A stretch of 64,000 bases of DNA, from positions 24,056,001 to 24,120,000 of the forward strand of contig OZ231126.1 in assembly GCA_965153355.1 (NCBI GenBank). The letters are read 5' to 3'. Source of the DNA: Flaccisagitta enflata (Eukaryota > Chaetognatha > Sagittoidea > Aphragmophora). Made by a program: the position numbers and the translations under genes. The notes under the pieces are model-generated. The model was not told the origin of the DNA. It ran no database searches and saw only the letters and a list, made by a program, of their open reading frames with translations. Positions 10,656-23,937 of this stretch are shown piece by piece (within the stretch, counting starts at the first letter, position 1; every line of letters starts with the position of its first letter).

Positions 10656-13600
10656 ATGGCAGCCGCGCGTAACGACGACACCGTCTCGACTGCTTCAACG
10701 TCATCTCGTGTATCTCACTTCGGTTTGAATCAGTGTCCGAGGTCGAATCGTTTGCGCGCAATGAGGAGCGACATCACTGCGGAAATGGAAGGATGCCGGC
10801 GCCTTTTGGACGCCGTTTCTACTTGCACCGAAGGAGCGAACTCGACGACGCCGCCTGTGAATCGGATGGCGCTCGACACGGCCTTCGGGACATGGTCTAC
10901 GACTTTATATCGTATGCAAGACAAATGGCGCTCGACTCGATGCCCGGCGACCCTCTTCGATTCGAGCGTCTTCTTTGCGTCGAATCCGGCGCGAGTGGGA
11001 CTCCATGCGTTTCTTTGATCGTGAAAACTATCCAGAGGTTTTTCCTTCCAACGCCGACATCGTGAACGCAGTGCATAATGACATTGGGAATCGCAAAAGG
11101 CCCGTCAATGAATTCTCATGGAATAGTCTCCCAACTGACACACACGCCGCCCGTGACAATGTTACCGCGCTCCGACTCCAAGATGCGGCGTCGTCGCCAA
11201 AAGACGGATCCAGTATCTACCACTTCGGTCCCGCGACATGGTGCGCAATCTCCAACTGGCGGCCAATTTTTAAATCTGCCGCCCGATCCAGAGAGAGATG
11301 CCGTCCAATCAATGGGTATCAGATTTGGTCTCGGAAATCGAACCTGCGCGTGCATCTCCGATGGAGCAAGCTGACGACATGCTTGCGGATCTCGACGACG
11401 CCGACGCTCTTGCAAGAGGCCGTGGGATCATCAACGGATTGACGCCGCAGGAGAGGGCGAGGCGGCGCAAGTCAACAGGAGTGCTGAGAGAGACAGATGG
11501 GGCAGGCAGTTGGAGGAGGAAATGCGACAAGGCCGTCGGCTGATTGACGATATGCAGCAGCAACAACGGGAGGAGGAGCAGCGACAGCAGCAGGAGCAAC
11601 AGCAGCAGCATCAATTGCAGATGCAGCAGCAGCAACTCCAACAGCAACGTCAACTCCACCGACCACAGGAGCAGCAGCAAACGACGGCTCAGCGGCAGCA
11701 GCAAGAGCTGTTGCAGCAGCAGCAGTTGCAGCAACTCCAACAATTTTGTCAACAAGATCCTGCAGCCGGCGCTCATCATCAACAACAACACGATCAACAG
11801 CAGCAACAACAGCAACAGCAACAACAACAAGAGCTGCGACAAACGGCAATGCAGCCGCACGAACAACAACAACAGCGGCAAAACGATGCAGGAGAAAATA
11901 CGCAACAGCAACAGCAGCAGCAACAGCAACCTTCCGCCGCAATCCCAGCGGTGGTAGTGGATCCTCCAGCGTCAAACAACCATCTTGTCGAAAGCATGAA
12001 CGTCAGTGAGGAGACAGAAGAAGAGAGACAGCAGCGCCTTGCAGATCAACGGCTGCGCATGATGGCTGAAGGTGAAGGTGGTGGTGCAGCAACAGCTCCA
12101 AAGGCGCCGATCGCGGTGCCATTGGGATTCCAACAGCAAGCTCATCACAAGAAGACAAAGAGTTATACGACAGAATGTGTAACTTTCGCCAGCAGCAGCA
12201 ACGAGATGAAGATAGAAGAGCGGGAATATTCAACAATGCGGCAGAAATGCAACGAAAGCACTGGAATAGCCTGAACGACGGCGGCATTGGTGAGGCTAGA
12301 GCAGCGTGATGTGAAGCTTAGGCAACTGTCTGAGCTGGAACAGCAGCAACCCCAGCATCCGCCAAAAGGCCGTCGATCTATCTTCAGAAACTTCAATTCG
12401 GGATTGTTCAGATTAGGAACACACAGCAGCGTCATGTGCAGTCAGTGGAAGCGTCCGTCGGCAGCGATGCAGCAGCAGCAGTGGGGGCAGCAGCAGCAGC
12501 AGCAAGGACAACGTCAGCGTCAACTGCAGCAGCAGAGGCGGAGCAGCAACAGCGTCTGACCAGCAACAACGCAGCTTCAACATCAACAGTGGCAGCAGCA
12601 GCGGCTTCAACAACAGCAACAGCATAAAGATCAGCATCATCAAGCCCCAGCAGCAACGATTCTCCCTACCGCACCGGAAGTGATCTTCGAGAAGCAGATT
12701 GGCTCTGCTAGAAGGGAGACTGGTTTTCCCCATCAAGAGGAAAAGGTCTTCAACACAGCCGGAAGCGGAGGTGATGCAACGGAAGCGATGCGCAGGAGGC
12801 AGAAGCAGGAGGCCGCTGACGCGAAGTTGGCACAACAGCTGCAAGATAAAGAGAGAAGAAAAGTCGCTCCCAAGAAGACAACGAATGGATTGCAGCCGAA
12901 GGTGCCGAAAGTAGCGCAAGCCTCTGTAGTAACGCCTCGCGGAAGTCATCAGCAGAATCACGTTTGCAGCAAGAAGTGGATAGTTTGAAGATGCAGATTC
13001 CTTCAGAGAGACTTTGACCTTGCCGCAGCGAGAGCAGAAAACAACGAAGAGGAACAACAGCGACAGTCGTCCGCCCAGATTTTGATGCTCCCCGATTCCA
13101 TCAAGATGATCGTCAACAACAAGTAAATCAGCAAGAGGAATAGGGTGGAGCGTTAAAACCACCAAAAAAGAGATCTCCGGTGTCGGGGTCAATACGCCTT
13201 CGTCCAACAACCCCAGCGTATCATCAAGTGGAGCATCATCAAGTAGCCCGTCAACCGGAAGTCCACGTTCAGATGCCCAACAATCCGGCGCTGGACAGGT
13301 TTTTGGAAAGAGCTTTTTTTTTTTGGAAAAAGAAGCGTACAATGATCTCATGCGAGCAAGGAGAGTGGCCTCAAAGCGTTGGAGAGAGCAAGACCTGAGA
13401 AGCCTCTGCAGGAGCTTTCATCCGCCTTTATGATGTGGAAGAGAAGTTTAAAAGATGCTGAGAAGCATGAAGGCTTGGCTAAAATGGACATCTTATTGGA
13501 ATTGCCTAAGTGGTTTGCTGGTCCGGCAAAAGAGATCATAGAAGCTGCGGCGATTGATGCAACTGAAGCGACAGCAAGAGGGAAGATTGGCAGCGCCTTC

Positions 13601-14304
13601 GCAAAAATGGGCGTAAATCTTTATAGCGAAGCGCTGCAACATTGCGGGCGCTGTTCCAGCAGCGAATCGTCGCGGAGGCAAAGATCAGTCGGCCGACCAT
13701 GCAAGGCATTTCAATTTGTCTGCAAGGTTGCAAAAGGCAAAGAAGATTGCGAGGACCTGTGGAGAAGTGCAACAATGCTATCGTGACGAGCTGCTGCAGG
13801 AGTTCTCAACAAGAGGGTCCCTCATCTTGCAGATAAATTCTGGGAAAAGCAACATGAAGCAGCCCTAAATGGACAATTGTTTTCATTCGACAACTTGGTC
13901 AATATGATCGAGACATGGGCGGTGATTCAGCGCAACCAAGGCGCAAGCTGCAAAACAGCATCAGTGGCAGCAGTCGCAACTACAGAGAAAGAAGCGCCAT
14001 CATCATATGAAGATGCTTTGACCAATGGCAAGCAAAAGGCGCAGTCGACGGACCGCTGCAACGTCTGCAGTGGAATGCATCAAACGGAAAACTGTCATCA
14101 ACTGTGGGAGTTGGAAGTGGACGCGAGAGTTCAAAAGATCATGTCTCGTCGTCTTTCCAGCCACTGTCTCACGCCAGGACACAACGCCAAAGGATGCGTG
14201 AACAGACCGACTTGCAAACCTGCAAGCGGCAGCGATTCTCCACGGGCGCACCTACAAGAAAGAAGAAAAGGGAGAGAAGAAAGAAGAAGCTAAGCAAGGA
14301 AATA
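10656..14304 (+). pseudogene. gag: gag (frameshifted)
   Basis: This would encode the structural protein that packages element RNA. The start ATG at 10656 (GGACAATGGCAGCC) is also kept in the inverted copy. The frame changes several times: opening frame 10656-11018, another frame from 10975, then 11510-12274 and further pieces. The middle (about 11550-11930 and again 12460-12560) is very rich in Gln. At 13400-13780 there is a helical segment with KMDILLELP and GPAKEII, resembling the DUF1759 part of Pao-type Gag. Zinc knuckles follow: CNVCSGMHQTENC at 14057 is intact; the second box has lost its first Cys (SSHCLTPGHNAKGC). A stop at 12272-12274 and the frame breaks make it non-functional as read. 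Confidence 0.85.
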
Positions 14305-14399
14305 AAGTACCGCTGGCTCCCTTCAAAAAGTCAGAGGATGCGGCTGCAGCAGCACCAACAGCTCCGTCGACGGCGGAGGCAGCCAATCCAACGGAAATC

Positions 14400-15003
14400 A
14401 TCTCCTAACGCCACGGCGCGACTGGCGAGCGAAACGCGTCGCGGTCCGTCTCTTCGTCGGCGGCGTTGTCCGTCCGATGCGTTCCAGTGACTATATTAAA
14501 CAATTCTTCGGGTGCGCAGAGGAAGCGATATATGCTATGATAAACTCAGCGCTGGTCGCGACGTGATCAGTACCAGCGTCATTCGCAGTCTTCTGATTCC
14601 AACAAAAACAGTACAAATGACGGTGATTACTGTGGGAAGTCATGTTGTTGAGGATCGTTTCATCGCATCATTCACCATGCAATCGTTCGACGAGGAATAC
14701 GTCGTCGACGTCAACGACGCATTGGTGGGTGATTTGTTAACGAGTGAACGCGATATTCCTCCTTTTCTCCACGACCTATCTGACCAACCTCACATCGAAG
14801 GCATAAAATTTCCAGAAGCTGAAGGCGGTGTGATGATGATCATCGGAGCGATGCGGATACATGAAGTCGCTCAAGAAATCCCGTCGAGGGGGCCAGGATC
14901 TTTGACTTGCTTCAGATGTCTATTCGGTTGGACTGTATGTGGAAAAACGGGCAAGAGAGGACGAGATATTGCGTCGATCAACGCTATCGCGACCGACGGA
15001 TGA
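14400..15003 (+). pseudogene. retroelement aspartic protease region
   Basis: Lies between gag and RT, where BEL/Pao elements carry the polyprotein protease. The open frame 14512-15003 contains the Pao-type downstream block: MIIGAMRIHEV followed by FGWTVCGK, which matches the family pattern LLIG...FGWI.SG. I could not find a clean D-S/T-G active-site triad upstream, possibly because of a frame break near 14490. The inverted copy has the same block at about 29512-30234. Confidence 0.7.
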
Positions 15004-15021
15004 TTCGCGTCCTCCGCGATA

Positions 15022-16314
15022 ACATCGATATCCTCGACAATCGCGTCCTCAACAGCAACATCGACCGCATCTTCTACCATGACTTTGCATCGTCAATCGT
15101 CTCGCAAGAGGAGATGGGTGATTCCCTTGAAAATGTCAGAGCGTGCAAAACGTTAGAGGAAAAGATATATTTTTGCCCAATTGTGAAAAAATACTTTGCT
15201 CCCGTCACATGGAAATTTCATCATGAAAAAATCATGGAGATTCTGAGAAGAGTGAAATCACGACCGACTGCGATGAAGCGACTCGGTAACCAACGTTTTC
15301 GCTTCAAGCGTGATCCAGCCTTCAAAAGAAAGAGTCTTCCGTGAAATCGAAGTTTCACGAGGCGGGGTGGCGATTGAGATTGACGCGTCGGCGATAGCAG
15401 CGGCATTGAAGCCGCGCTGGTACTTGCCGCTTCATATTGTCGAATTGCGCGGAAAACGCGCGTATGTCACGATGCGCGTGCGGCGACCGGCAGGATCTCA
15501 CTCAATGATTTGCTCGTCGGAGGCCCAAATTTGATGAATAGCCTGATGGACATCCTCATGCGTTTTCGTCAGTGGAAAATCGCCTTTGTGTGACATAAAG
15601 GCGTTTTAAATCGCGTCCATCTGGCCACGCTGATTTATTCAGATTCTTTTGGTTCAAGGACCGCACTCTTCGAGAAGCAATTTTGAATCTGTTTTTATCA
15701 CACGTCTTCGGCAGCCAATCCAGCTCATTCGTCACATCTTTCACCGTCAGAAAGCATGCTGAAGTAATCCGGCCCAAATACCCCTACAACGTCTACGATC
15801 TTATTCGCTATGGTTTTTACGTCAGCGACGAAGTGGAGTGGGGATTGGTCGGCAAGCACTGCAACTAAAGGTGGATTCAGTGGCGGCGATGGCGGAAGGT
15901 GGGATGGATCTTGTGAAGTGGAAGAGCAATGCGCGGCAATTGATGGATGGAGATCCAAATGTGCCAATCCCCATTTCAGATAAGCAAGATGATGCGCCGA
16001 CGAAGGTGTTGGGCGTCTCATGGCTTCCGGCGGAAGACGTCTTTATTTTCATCTGCGACGAAGAATTCAAAACTCTTAGAGCAAAAACACCTCGTCAATT
16101 GGTCTCTATGCAAGCGAAACTTTACGATCCATTGGGTTTTTGGTCCAGCGCATACATCGGCAGACGTCATCTTCAACTCTGTCGTCCACAGGAAGTGGGA
16201 TGGGATTCGCCCTTGGAAGAAGCGTTGAGGAATCTTTCTTCAGCTATACTTCATCTTGGCCTCTTCTACAACAATATCGAGTGGACGCTGGTGGAATGGC
16301 GGCGTCGACAATAG
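15022..16314 (+). pseudogene. reverse transcriptase (broken, YVSD active site)
   Basis: Pao-type RT. In order: WYLPLHIV (about 15418), SLNDLL-type and GPNLMNSL text with ILMRFR (about 15505-15570), a DIKAF motif after a one-base shift near 15589, WFKD and KHAE....YP (15650-15780), then FYVSDEV at 15815. The usual catalytic YVDD reads YVSD, with AGC (Ser) at 15824-15826 in place of the first Asp. The connection region 15838-16314 has KVLGVSWLPAED and YDPLGFW, hallmarks of this family (Peptidase_A17/DUF1758 neighbourhood). At least three frame changes. Catalysis is not expected. Confidence 0.9.
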
Positions 16315-16319
16315 CGACA

Positions 16320-16800
16320 TTGCGGAAGTAACAATCGAGTTATTTTGCGATGCAGCTCCAAAAGGCGGATATGGAGCAGTTGCATATCGACGTCAAGTCC
16401 ATCAGAGATGGAGATGTTCACATTTCATTCATCGCCTCCAAATCTCACGTCATTCCTCTTAATCCAAACGTGCTTCTCATCACAACAGCGTTCCACGCGT
16501 CGAGATTGTATCCGCAGAAAAAGCAGTGCAGCTCAAACGCTTCGTCGGAAGGACCATCAACTTGGACAATCTTGTCGTCAGATTTTGGTCTGATTCTGAA
16601 TCTGCACTGAAGATGATTTACAATCCGGCAAAACCGAGGCCTGTATTCTTAGCCAATCTTCTCTCCAAGATCCATAGTGGGTCTGATCCTCAACAGTGGC
16701 GCTGGGTTGACTCGTCAAACAACCCGGCGGATCACTGTAGCAGAGGCATCCAGGCCCATGAAGCTGAAAAATGGCGTCAATTCCATCAAGGCCCTGCATT
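16320..16800 (+). pseudogene. RNase H domain (frameshifted)
   Basis: Pao-type RNase H that would remove the RNA template. ELFCDAAPKGGYGAVAY (catalytic Asp at 16349) is in one frame, then FIASKSHVIPLN in a second, then FWSDSESALKMI and WVDSSNNPADHCSRG in a third (16526 onward). All core motifs are present, but the frame changes twice. Confidence 0.85.
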
Positions 16801-16880
16801 TTTGCGTCTTCCCGAAGATCAATGGCCCCAGACGAACATCGCGACGTGCCCTATTTCTGAGTCGCCGCTCTGTCGGCTGA

Positions 16881-18423
16881 GTGAAAAGAAACAAGTGGCT
16901 ATTGTGTCTTCTGCAGCCGCTTCTCGAGGAAAATGGATGCAGAAATTACGGATTATCGGCATGGTTCTCATCGCAGGCAAAAGGTGAAGCGTATCAAGGC
17001 GAAAACACGAGCAACAAAGATCTCCTTCCAAAGCCGGAAGTAGCGCAGGCGTGGAGGAAGGCGCGCAAACGGCTCGTCAAGTCAATGCAGCGGCAGCATT
17101 ATTCTGACGTCTTCGAACAATTGGAATTGGGAAAAGTTTTCAAGCCAGAAAGCCGTCGTGACTTTATCATAAAGAACAAGGAGATGCGGAAGTTGAACCC
17201 TTTCGTCGACGACGGCATCCTTCGCGTCGGCAGTCGATTGGAATGCCGACATCTCTCACGGCGCTAAATTTCCCTTCATCCTGCCGCCAAAAGACGAGAA
17301 TGTGAAATCATTAATTCGCCATTATCATCATAATGATTTTCACGCGGGTGCAAAGCATACATTGTGCCAATTACGCCAATTTGTGTGGATTACAAAAGGT
17401 CTTCAGGCCGTCAAGAGCGTCGTCAACACGTGCTTTAGATGCCAGAAGAACTTTAAAAAGAACGCAAATCAGCAAATGGCCAATCTTCCATCAAATCGCG
17501 TCAATCAGGCGCCTGTCTTTGCAGAGACTGGATTGGACGTCATGGGGCATTTCATGGTAAAAATGAACGGGCGTGCTGATCACAAGGTGTGGATCGCAGT
17601 GTTCACCTGTTTCGTGTCACGCGCCGTCCATGTGGAATTGCTCTTCAACATGTCAGCCGATGCGATGGTAAATGCAATCATCCGCTTTGCAGCAAGGCGC
17701 CCAGGAATCCGCCGTTTCACCTCAGATTGTGGAACGAATCTAGTCGGCGCCAACAATATCCTCAAGAAGGAAATGGAAGCTTGGAACCGCTCGTCAACTC
17801 CTGAATTGCAGCGGCGCGGCCTTCGGTGGGATTTTATCACGCCGAGAACACCCCACTATGGAGGGGTGTGGGAGAGAATCGTCGCTCTCTTTAAGCGCCA
17901 TCTTGCTTCCATCTCAACTGGCGCCATCCTCCACGTCGACGCCTTCAACACTGCCGTCGTCGAAGTTGAAGGAATTCTCAATCGCCGTCCTCTAACAGCG
18001 CTCAGCGATGATCCAAATGACTCTGAGGCCCTTACACCGAATCATATCCTCAATCCATCAACATCCGGCCATGCCCCTCTGGATCTGGTGCAACAAGGCG
18101 TCAATTCTGACGCCGACTCCGCGAAGATTCAATGGAGGCGTGCGCAATCGCGTGTGGATGCATTTTGGAAATCGTGGAGGGTCGAATATTTATCGCTTCT
18201 TCATGCGCGAAGCAAATGGTCGAGATCTGAGAAAGACTTTGCGGTGGATGACATGGTCATCGTCATGGACGAAACGCTGCCTCGTCACAATTGGAGCTTA
18301 GGACGTGTCATGGGCGTCGAGGGTTCGTCAGCCCATGTCCGGAGGGCTCACATCCGGCGCCAAGATGGAAAGATCGTGACGAAAGACCGCACGAAGCTCG
18401 TGCGGCTGGAATTGGACTCATAA
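16881..18423 (+). pseudogene. integrase with C-terminal DUF5641-like domain
   Basis: Inserts element cDNA into host DNA. The N-terminal part (16881-17267) is in a different frame from the long open frame that ends at 18423. The HHCC zinc site has HYHHNDFH (17317) and CFRCQ (17431). Catalytic D at 17536 (GLDVMG), D at 17725 (TSDCGTN), E at 17872 (GGVWER), with 62 and 48 residues between them. The last 100 residues (NWSLGRVMGV and TKLVRLEL) match the DUF5641 tail of Pao integrases. The catalytic core is open and intact; only the N-terminal joint is broken. In the inverted copy the core is deleted. Confidence 0.93.
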
Positions 18424-18774
18424 AAAACGCTAAGTTTTGAGAGAGAGAGAAAAAGGCGCATGGGCCTGTCCATTAGTAACTATAGATATGAGTGATTGAT
18501 ACTCTGACTTGTTATATTTACAAAGAGTTGTTATTATTCATATTTGGTTCTGATTATCCATGCTTTCATCTTTCCTCTTGTCAATTATGTTGTCCATTTC
18601 CATTTACACATCAAAACACTGATTCATTCGCTCTGTCTATATGTACATATTATTGTGCCAAATCCGTTCTTACCTTTATCAGTTCTTCAACACGAACATT
18701 TCAAAGCTTCCGCTGACGACGTCATTCCATCTACGAAGTCAGTTTGCATCTTGAAGTCGCTCGTCGGAGTCAAG

Positions 18775-20894
18775 ATGTCCCGTCAGCAGCGTCTCGAGGC
18801 TGAAGCCGACGTGTCGACGTCGTACGGATCCTTGGATCTTCATCGACTCTTCAACGACGGCTCGACTCGAGAGGGATCTGCATCCACGACGTCGTTCGGG
18901 GCGGAGGAGGAGGCTGTCGCGCTGGCAGCCTTCAATGGCGACCTTCGTTCCGTCGTCGACGCAAAAATGGCGAATAAAAAGCGTCAACAAGATGATGCGT
19001 TGGTAAATCGTCAACAGCCATCCAACGCCGTTGATCCCGCGTCGCTTCCTCCATTGGTGGTCATCAAAGATGAGGTTCGAGCGGATTGCGATCAATCGGC
19101 CGCCGACGGACTTATCCACCACTTCCGCGGCGGCGTCATCATCATCGGATTTGCCCCCATCGCCTCAATTCTGCCTTGATTTCGGTCGCCCAGCGTCTCG
19201 TGATCAAGCGTCTGCAGCTGCACGTCAACGCAGCGGGGGCGAAGAGAGAGAGAGATTGGTCAATGATGGAGCAAGAGTGGAGGAGGAGGGGATGGAAATA
19301 GAGGAGGAGGTGTTGGTGAATGGGGAGGTGGTGGAGAAAGGCATTGACCCGGAAGTGGACACTGCGACGCCGGAAGAGAAACACCAACGGATGCAGGCGC
19401 GTTGGTGGTATCGTATCATCAGTCCGGACGTCGAAGTATCTCTCCTCTTCAAAGAGTTTGAAAAACTTTCAGTATGCTGCAACAAACAAACTCTCATGCG
19501 CTCATCGGCTAATCAAACAGAGCTGGGCTCGGAGACTCTGGAGCGCAAAATCCAAAGCAACAAAAAGAAGGAGGGAGCATGATAAGGAGGTTCGTCGCAT
19601 GGTCCAAGCGACGAAGAGGAAGAATGCGGCTCCGAAGCCTCCTGGTGCAACTGCTGTCGACGCTTCCGCAACTCCACCAGCGGTATTCGTGCTCGACGCA
19701 GCCGCAGCTACATCAGCGGCAATTCACTCTACAGCATCAGGAAGTCGTCAATCGCGCCCTGGATTGGTTCATCCCCCAAATCAGCAGCAACAGGGTCCTC
19801 GTGACGTCACTCCCTCACAACAATCGAAGAGATCACGTCGGGGAAAGACTCCACAAACGCGCAATGTGCAGAGTCAACAAAAAGGGCCAAATTCCAAAAG
19901 CAAAGGCCCCCTTCAAGCGCCTCCAGGCGCGCCCCCTGCAGCAGTAACGCCCAAAGGCCAAGGAGAAGCTTCAAGTGGTTCGTCGACGGCAACGTTGGCA
20001 GCAACCCAGAAGCTGGATCAGGCGCCTGGGGCAGCGGCAGCAAAGGGGAAGAAGACCAAGAGAGCTGGGAAAAAGCACAAAGCAGCAACCAAGGGAGGTT
20101 CTACTTGCGGTGCTTCGGCGTCCGCTGTTAAACCTCAAGTCTCTGGTCAGCAGACGGGAGCGTCTTCCTTTCACTCGCAGCCATCAAAAGCCGCGGTAGG
20201 AAGCGAACTAGTTGGCGGTGCTTCAGCATCTGTTAAAGCTGGTGTAGCGCCTCGTCAGCAAACCGAGTCTGCCCAAGGTCTGCAGCAAGTGCAGAACCCG
20301 CCTCCCCCGTCGGATCCAGCCTTTGATCCTGCGCATGGACACCACATCGCCGAGTCATTGCTACGAGAAGCCTCTTTACTGACCTCAAATGCTCCATTGG
20401 GGGTGGTGAAGAATTTAGCATCAAGGCTTCCAAAAGACTTCTTCGCGTCGCTTCCGCCGCGTCAACGAGTTGAAGCGGCTCGTCAAGTCTTGGACGAGAG
20501 GATTCGTCGCAACATCCAAAAGGAGAGAGACGATGCTCGTCGAGCAGCAATGGCTGCGGACAATGAGGTGGTCAAAGGCAATAAGCGAGTCGTGGAACTG
20601 GAGAAGCAGCTTGAAAAGGAGAAGCAGGCCTGTGCGATGAAGGCTAAGAAGAAAGAGGAGGCGGTGGAACGCGCAAAGGCGGCTATGGCCGTCGACTTTA
20701 AAACTGCGTCCGCTGTACGTCCAAAATTTCGACTGGCGCCGAATTGCGATGCAGCATCTCCACCTCCTGCGTCTTCTCCAGCAGAAAAAGTCGGTCAGCA
20801 GATCCCGTCGCAAAAAGACGCTCCCAAGCCTGGGAATAAGAAAAGAAAAATCGAACCAGGCCTTGGAAAAATCAGACCGCCAGCTAAACGCTGA
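18775..20894 (+). pseudogene. ORF3, unknown basic coiled-coil protein
   Basis: Not recognised. First ATG at 18775 (AAGATGTCC), 350 bp after the integrase stop. Reading stays open in three successive overlapping frames (18775-19179, to 19582, then to 20894), implying about 700 codons with two frame changes. The N-terminal part is acidic and Ser-rich. The middle is rich in Ala, Gln, Pro and Lys with clusters such as KGKKTKRAGKKHK. A segment near 20470-20690 (ARQVLDERIRRNIQKERDD, VVELEKQLEKEKQ) looks like a coiled coil. The C-terminal end is basic (NKKRKIEPG, nuclear-signal-like). BEL/Pao elements may have a third ORF encoding an envelope, but I see no signal peptide or membrane segment. The whole block is missing from the inverted copy. 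Confidence 0.6.
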
Positions 20895-20941
20895 TTGGTG
20901 CCACGCCCAGTTGCCTTTCAATTTAACTACCAATTTGCAAC

Positions 20942-21381
20942 ATGGCGTGGAGAGCGCCGCCATTCGCTGAGGATCGTATTCCACCGTGCATCCTCATCCC
21001 ATCGATGGACAGGCCGCCCAAGTCGGGCGCTACCCGGGGCGTGGGAATGACGTCCGCCCCGGGGCCTGGCAAAAAACGCCCGCGTAAGTATCATGGTTTG
21101 GGAAGGGTTGAGGTTGAGTTTTTGTTGTAAATTTGAATCTGTGTACGATAAGAACTTTACTAATCAATCTGCCCCTGTTCTTTCTCTTTCTTTTCCTTCC
21201 CTTCGGGGAGGATTTACTCTCAGGCAGCTGCACCACCTGCGCCTTTCGATGCGGTCGCCGTCGACGACATCATTCATCGCCTTTCGCCCACGAGTTGACG
21301 AGATGTTGGAGCCGGAATGACCCGCTCGTCTCTGTAATGGAGAAGGCGCAGGTGATGTGGTCGTTCCATGATGCTTACTAA
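20942..21381 (+). CDS. candidate two-exon Cys/Arg-rich small ORF
   Basis: Exon 1 would run from the ATG at 20942 to 21085, before GTAAGTATC. The acceptor is TTACTCTCAG ending at 21223, after a pyrimidine tract. Joined there the frame stays open to a stop at 21379-21381, giving about 100 codons with a CTTCAFRCGRRRRHH block. The same block is kept in the same frame in the inverted copy (27985-28305), supporting coding. Function unknown; it could also be the last exon of ORF3. Splicing is inferred only from the signals. Confidence 0.4.
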
Positions 21382-21639
21382 TTTTTCTTTCATTTAACAG
21401 ATTCGTTTTTATTATATAGTTAGTAATTTATTTAATTTTGTCTTGTTTTGTTTGGTTCTTTGGAACATGTACATTTTTGTTGTGTTTGTTTTAGACATGG
21501 TCTTTTTAGTCATTATTACGAATACTTTAGTATGACATGTTTTAGTAGTATGCCCCCACTTATCTTTTCCCACTCTCAAGTCAAATCCCAGGCTTGGAGT
21601 GCTCCTAGGCCCGTTCCCCTTTCCCCCCCCCCTTCCCTT

Positions 21640-21933
21640 TAACTTTTTTCAGAACGGGCGCCTCAACCTCCTCGTCGCCGCCTCGTCTCCATCCGCGTCG
21701 TCATTGATCGTTGCAAATTTGCTGGTGGTGGATCCTTTCCGGACGGGAATCATCATTCGTGCAGTCGTCGATCTGTTGATAGTTAGGGTGGGGATGTAAG
21801 AGGCGGTGGACGGGGGGGAGGGGCGGGGGTTGTGTCTATGTAAATTTTTTTTTAAGGAAGGTAGTATCGGTTTTTTAGTAGGGTTTCCCCGACTGGAAAC
21901 TAGGTGTCGGATTTTTGAAATTCGTGAAATTCC
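21640..21933 (+). other. element 3' untranslated region
   Basis: Conserved in the inverted copy (27400-27730). Contains a G-rich stretch near 21809-21832 but no clear frame. Confidence 0.6.
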
Positions 21934-21948
21934 AAAAATGGGGCAGAA
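21934..21948 (+). promoter_or_regulatory. polypurine tract
   Basis: AAAAATGGGGCAGAA lies directly against the 3' LTR. The inverted copy has AAAAATTGGGCAGAA at the same place. It would prime plus-strand synthesis. Confidence 0.7.
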
Positions 21949-22983
<1,035 letters not shown>

Positions 22984-23494
22984 GAAATACAGATAGGCAG
23001 GCTCAGTGTCAAACAGACCGACAGGCACCAATGGACAGACAGACACGCAGGCAGACGGAATGTCACGGGTCGAAGATCGGAGGTCAAAGCCGCCATGGCG
23101 AAGGCGTCTCAGAAGTCTCGATGCACGTCTTCTGCCTCTTGAGAGGGCGAAGCAGAAACGAATTCAAGATGGAGGGAGGGAAAGGAGGTGAGGGGGGAAA
23201 GAGGGATAAGGGGCGGGGGGGATAATGCCACGGTTACGGTAGGGGGTAAGGCAGAGACATAAATCAGAGGAAGGGCGCCCTACAAAATAGGTGAAACGGG
23301 AAGAGAATTTTTGGATTAATTGCGATGGTAGGTCGATGTGTCTAAAACAGTGAATCAAGGCGACTGAGAATGAAATCTCCGTCTTTGCAAAATTTTTCTT
23401 TTTACATTTTTTGAATTAGCGGCAAGACATTAGGAGGGCATCAGCTGATAGTTGTTTCAAGTCACTGCAGCGACAATCAGAAAGCGCTTGAGAA

Positions 23495-23740
23495 GTACAG
23501 ACGATGTTGGTAGAGAAAAGGTGTCGGTGAAGCACAGAAGGTGCTGTTGGAGCAAAAAAGATGTTGATGAACCAAAGAAGATGTCGGTGAAGCACCGAAG
23601 GTGTTTGTGAAGCAAAAAGGTGTTGGTGAGGCAAGGAGGTGTTGTCGAAGCAAAGAAAGTGTTGGTGAGCTAAGGAGGTGTTGGTGAAGCAAAGAAGATG
23701 TTGGTAAGCACAGACGGTGTTGGTGAAGCAGGGAAGGCAT
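23495..23740. repeat. 20-21 bp minisatellite
   Basis: About 12 imperfect units of GTGTTGGTGAAGCAAAGAAG. The copy-2 counterpart at 35455-35640 has fewer units. Confidence 0.9.
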
Positions 23741-23937
23741 TGGAGATCCTCAAGAGAGGGCAAGAGTGAGAAATGGGAGTCTTGACCTTGAATCGACCTT
23801 TGAATAAGCCAAAGTTCATCGCCCTTTTCTCGAAGAAGCGCGACCTCGTTCTACTTCCTTTCCTTCTTTCTGAATTGTATTATCAGTATTCGTTTCTTTT
23901 CTTCTGTTCTTGACTTCAATTTTCTTTTCTTGATATA

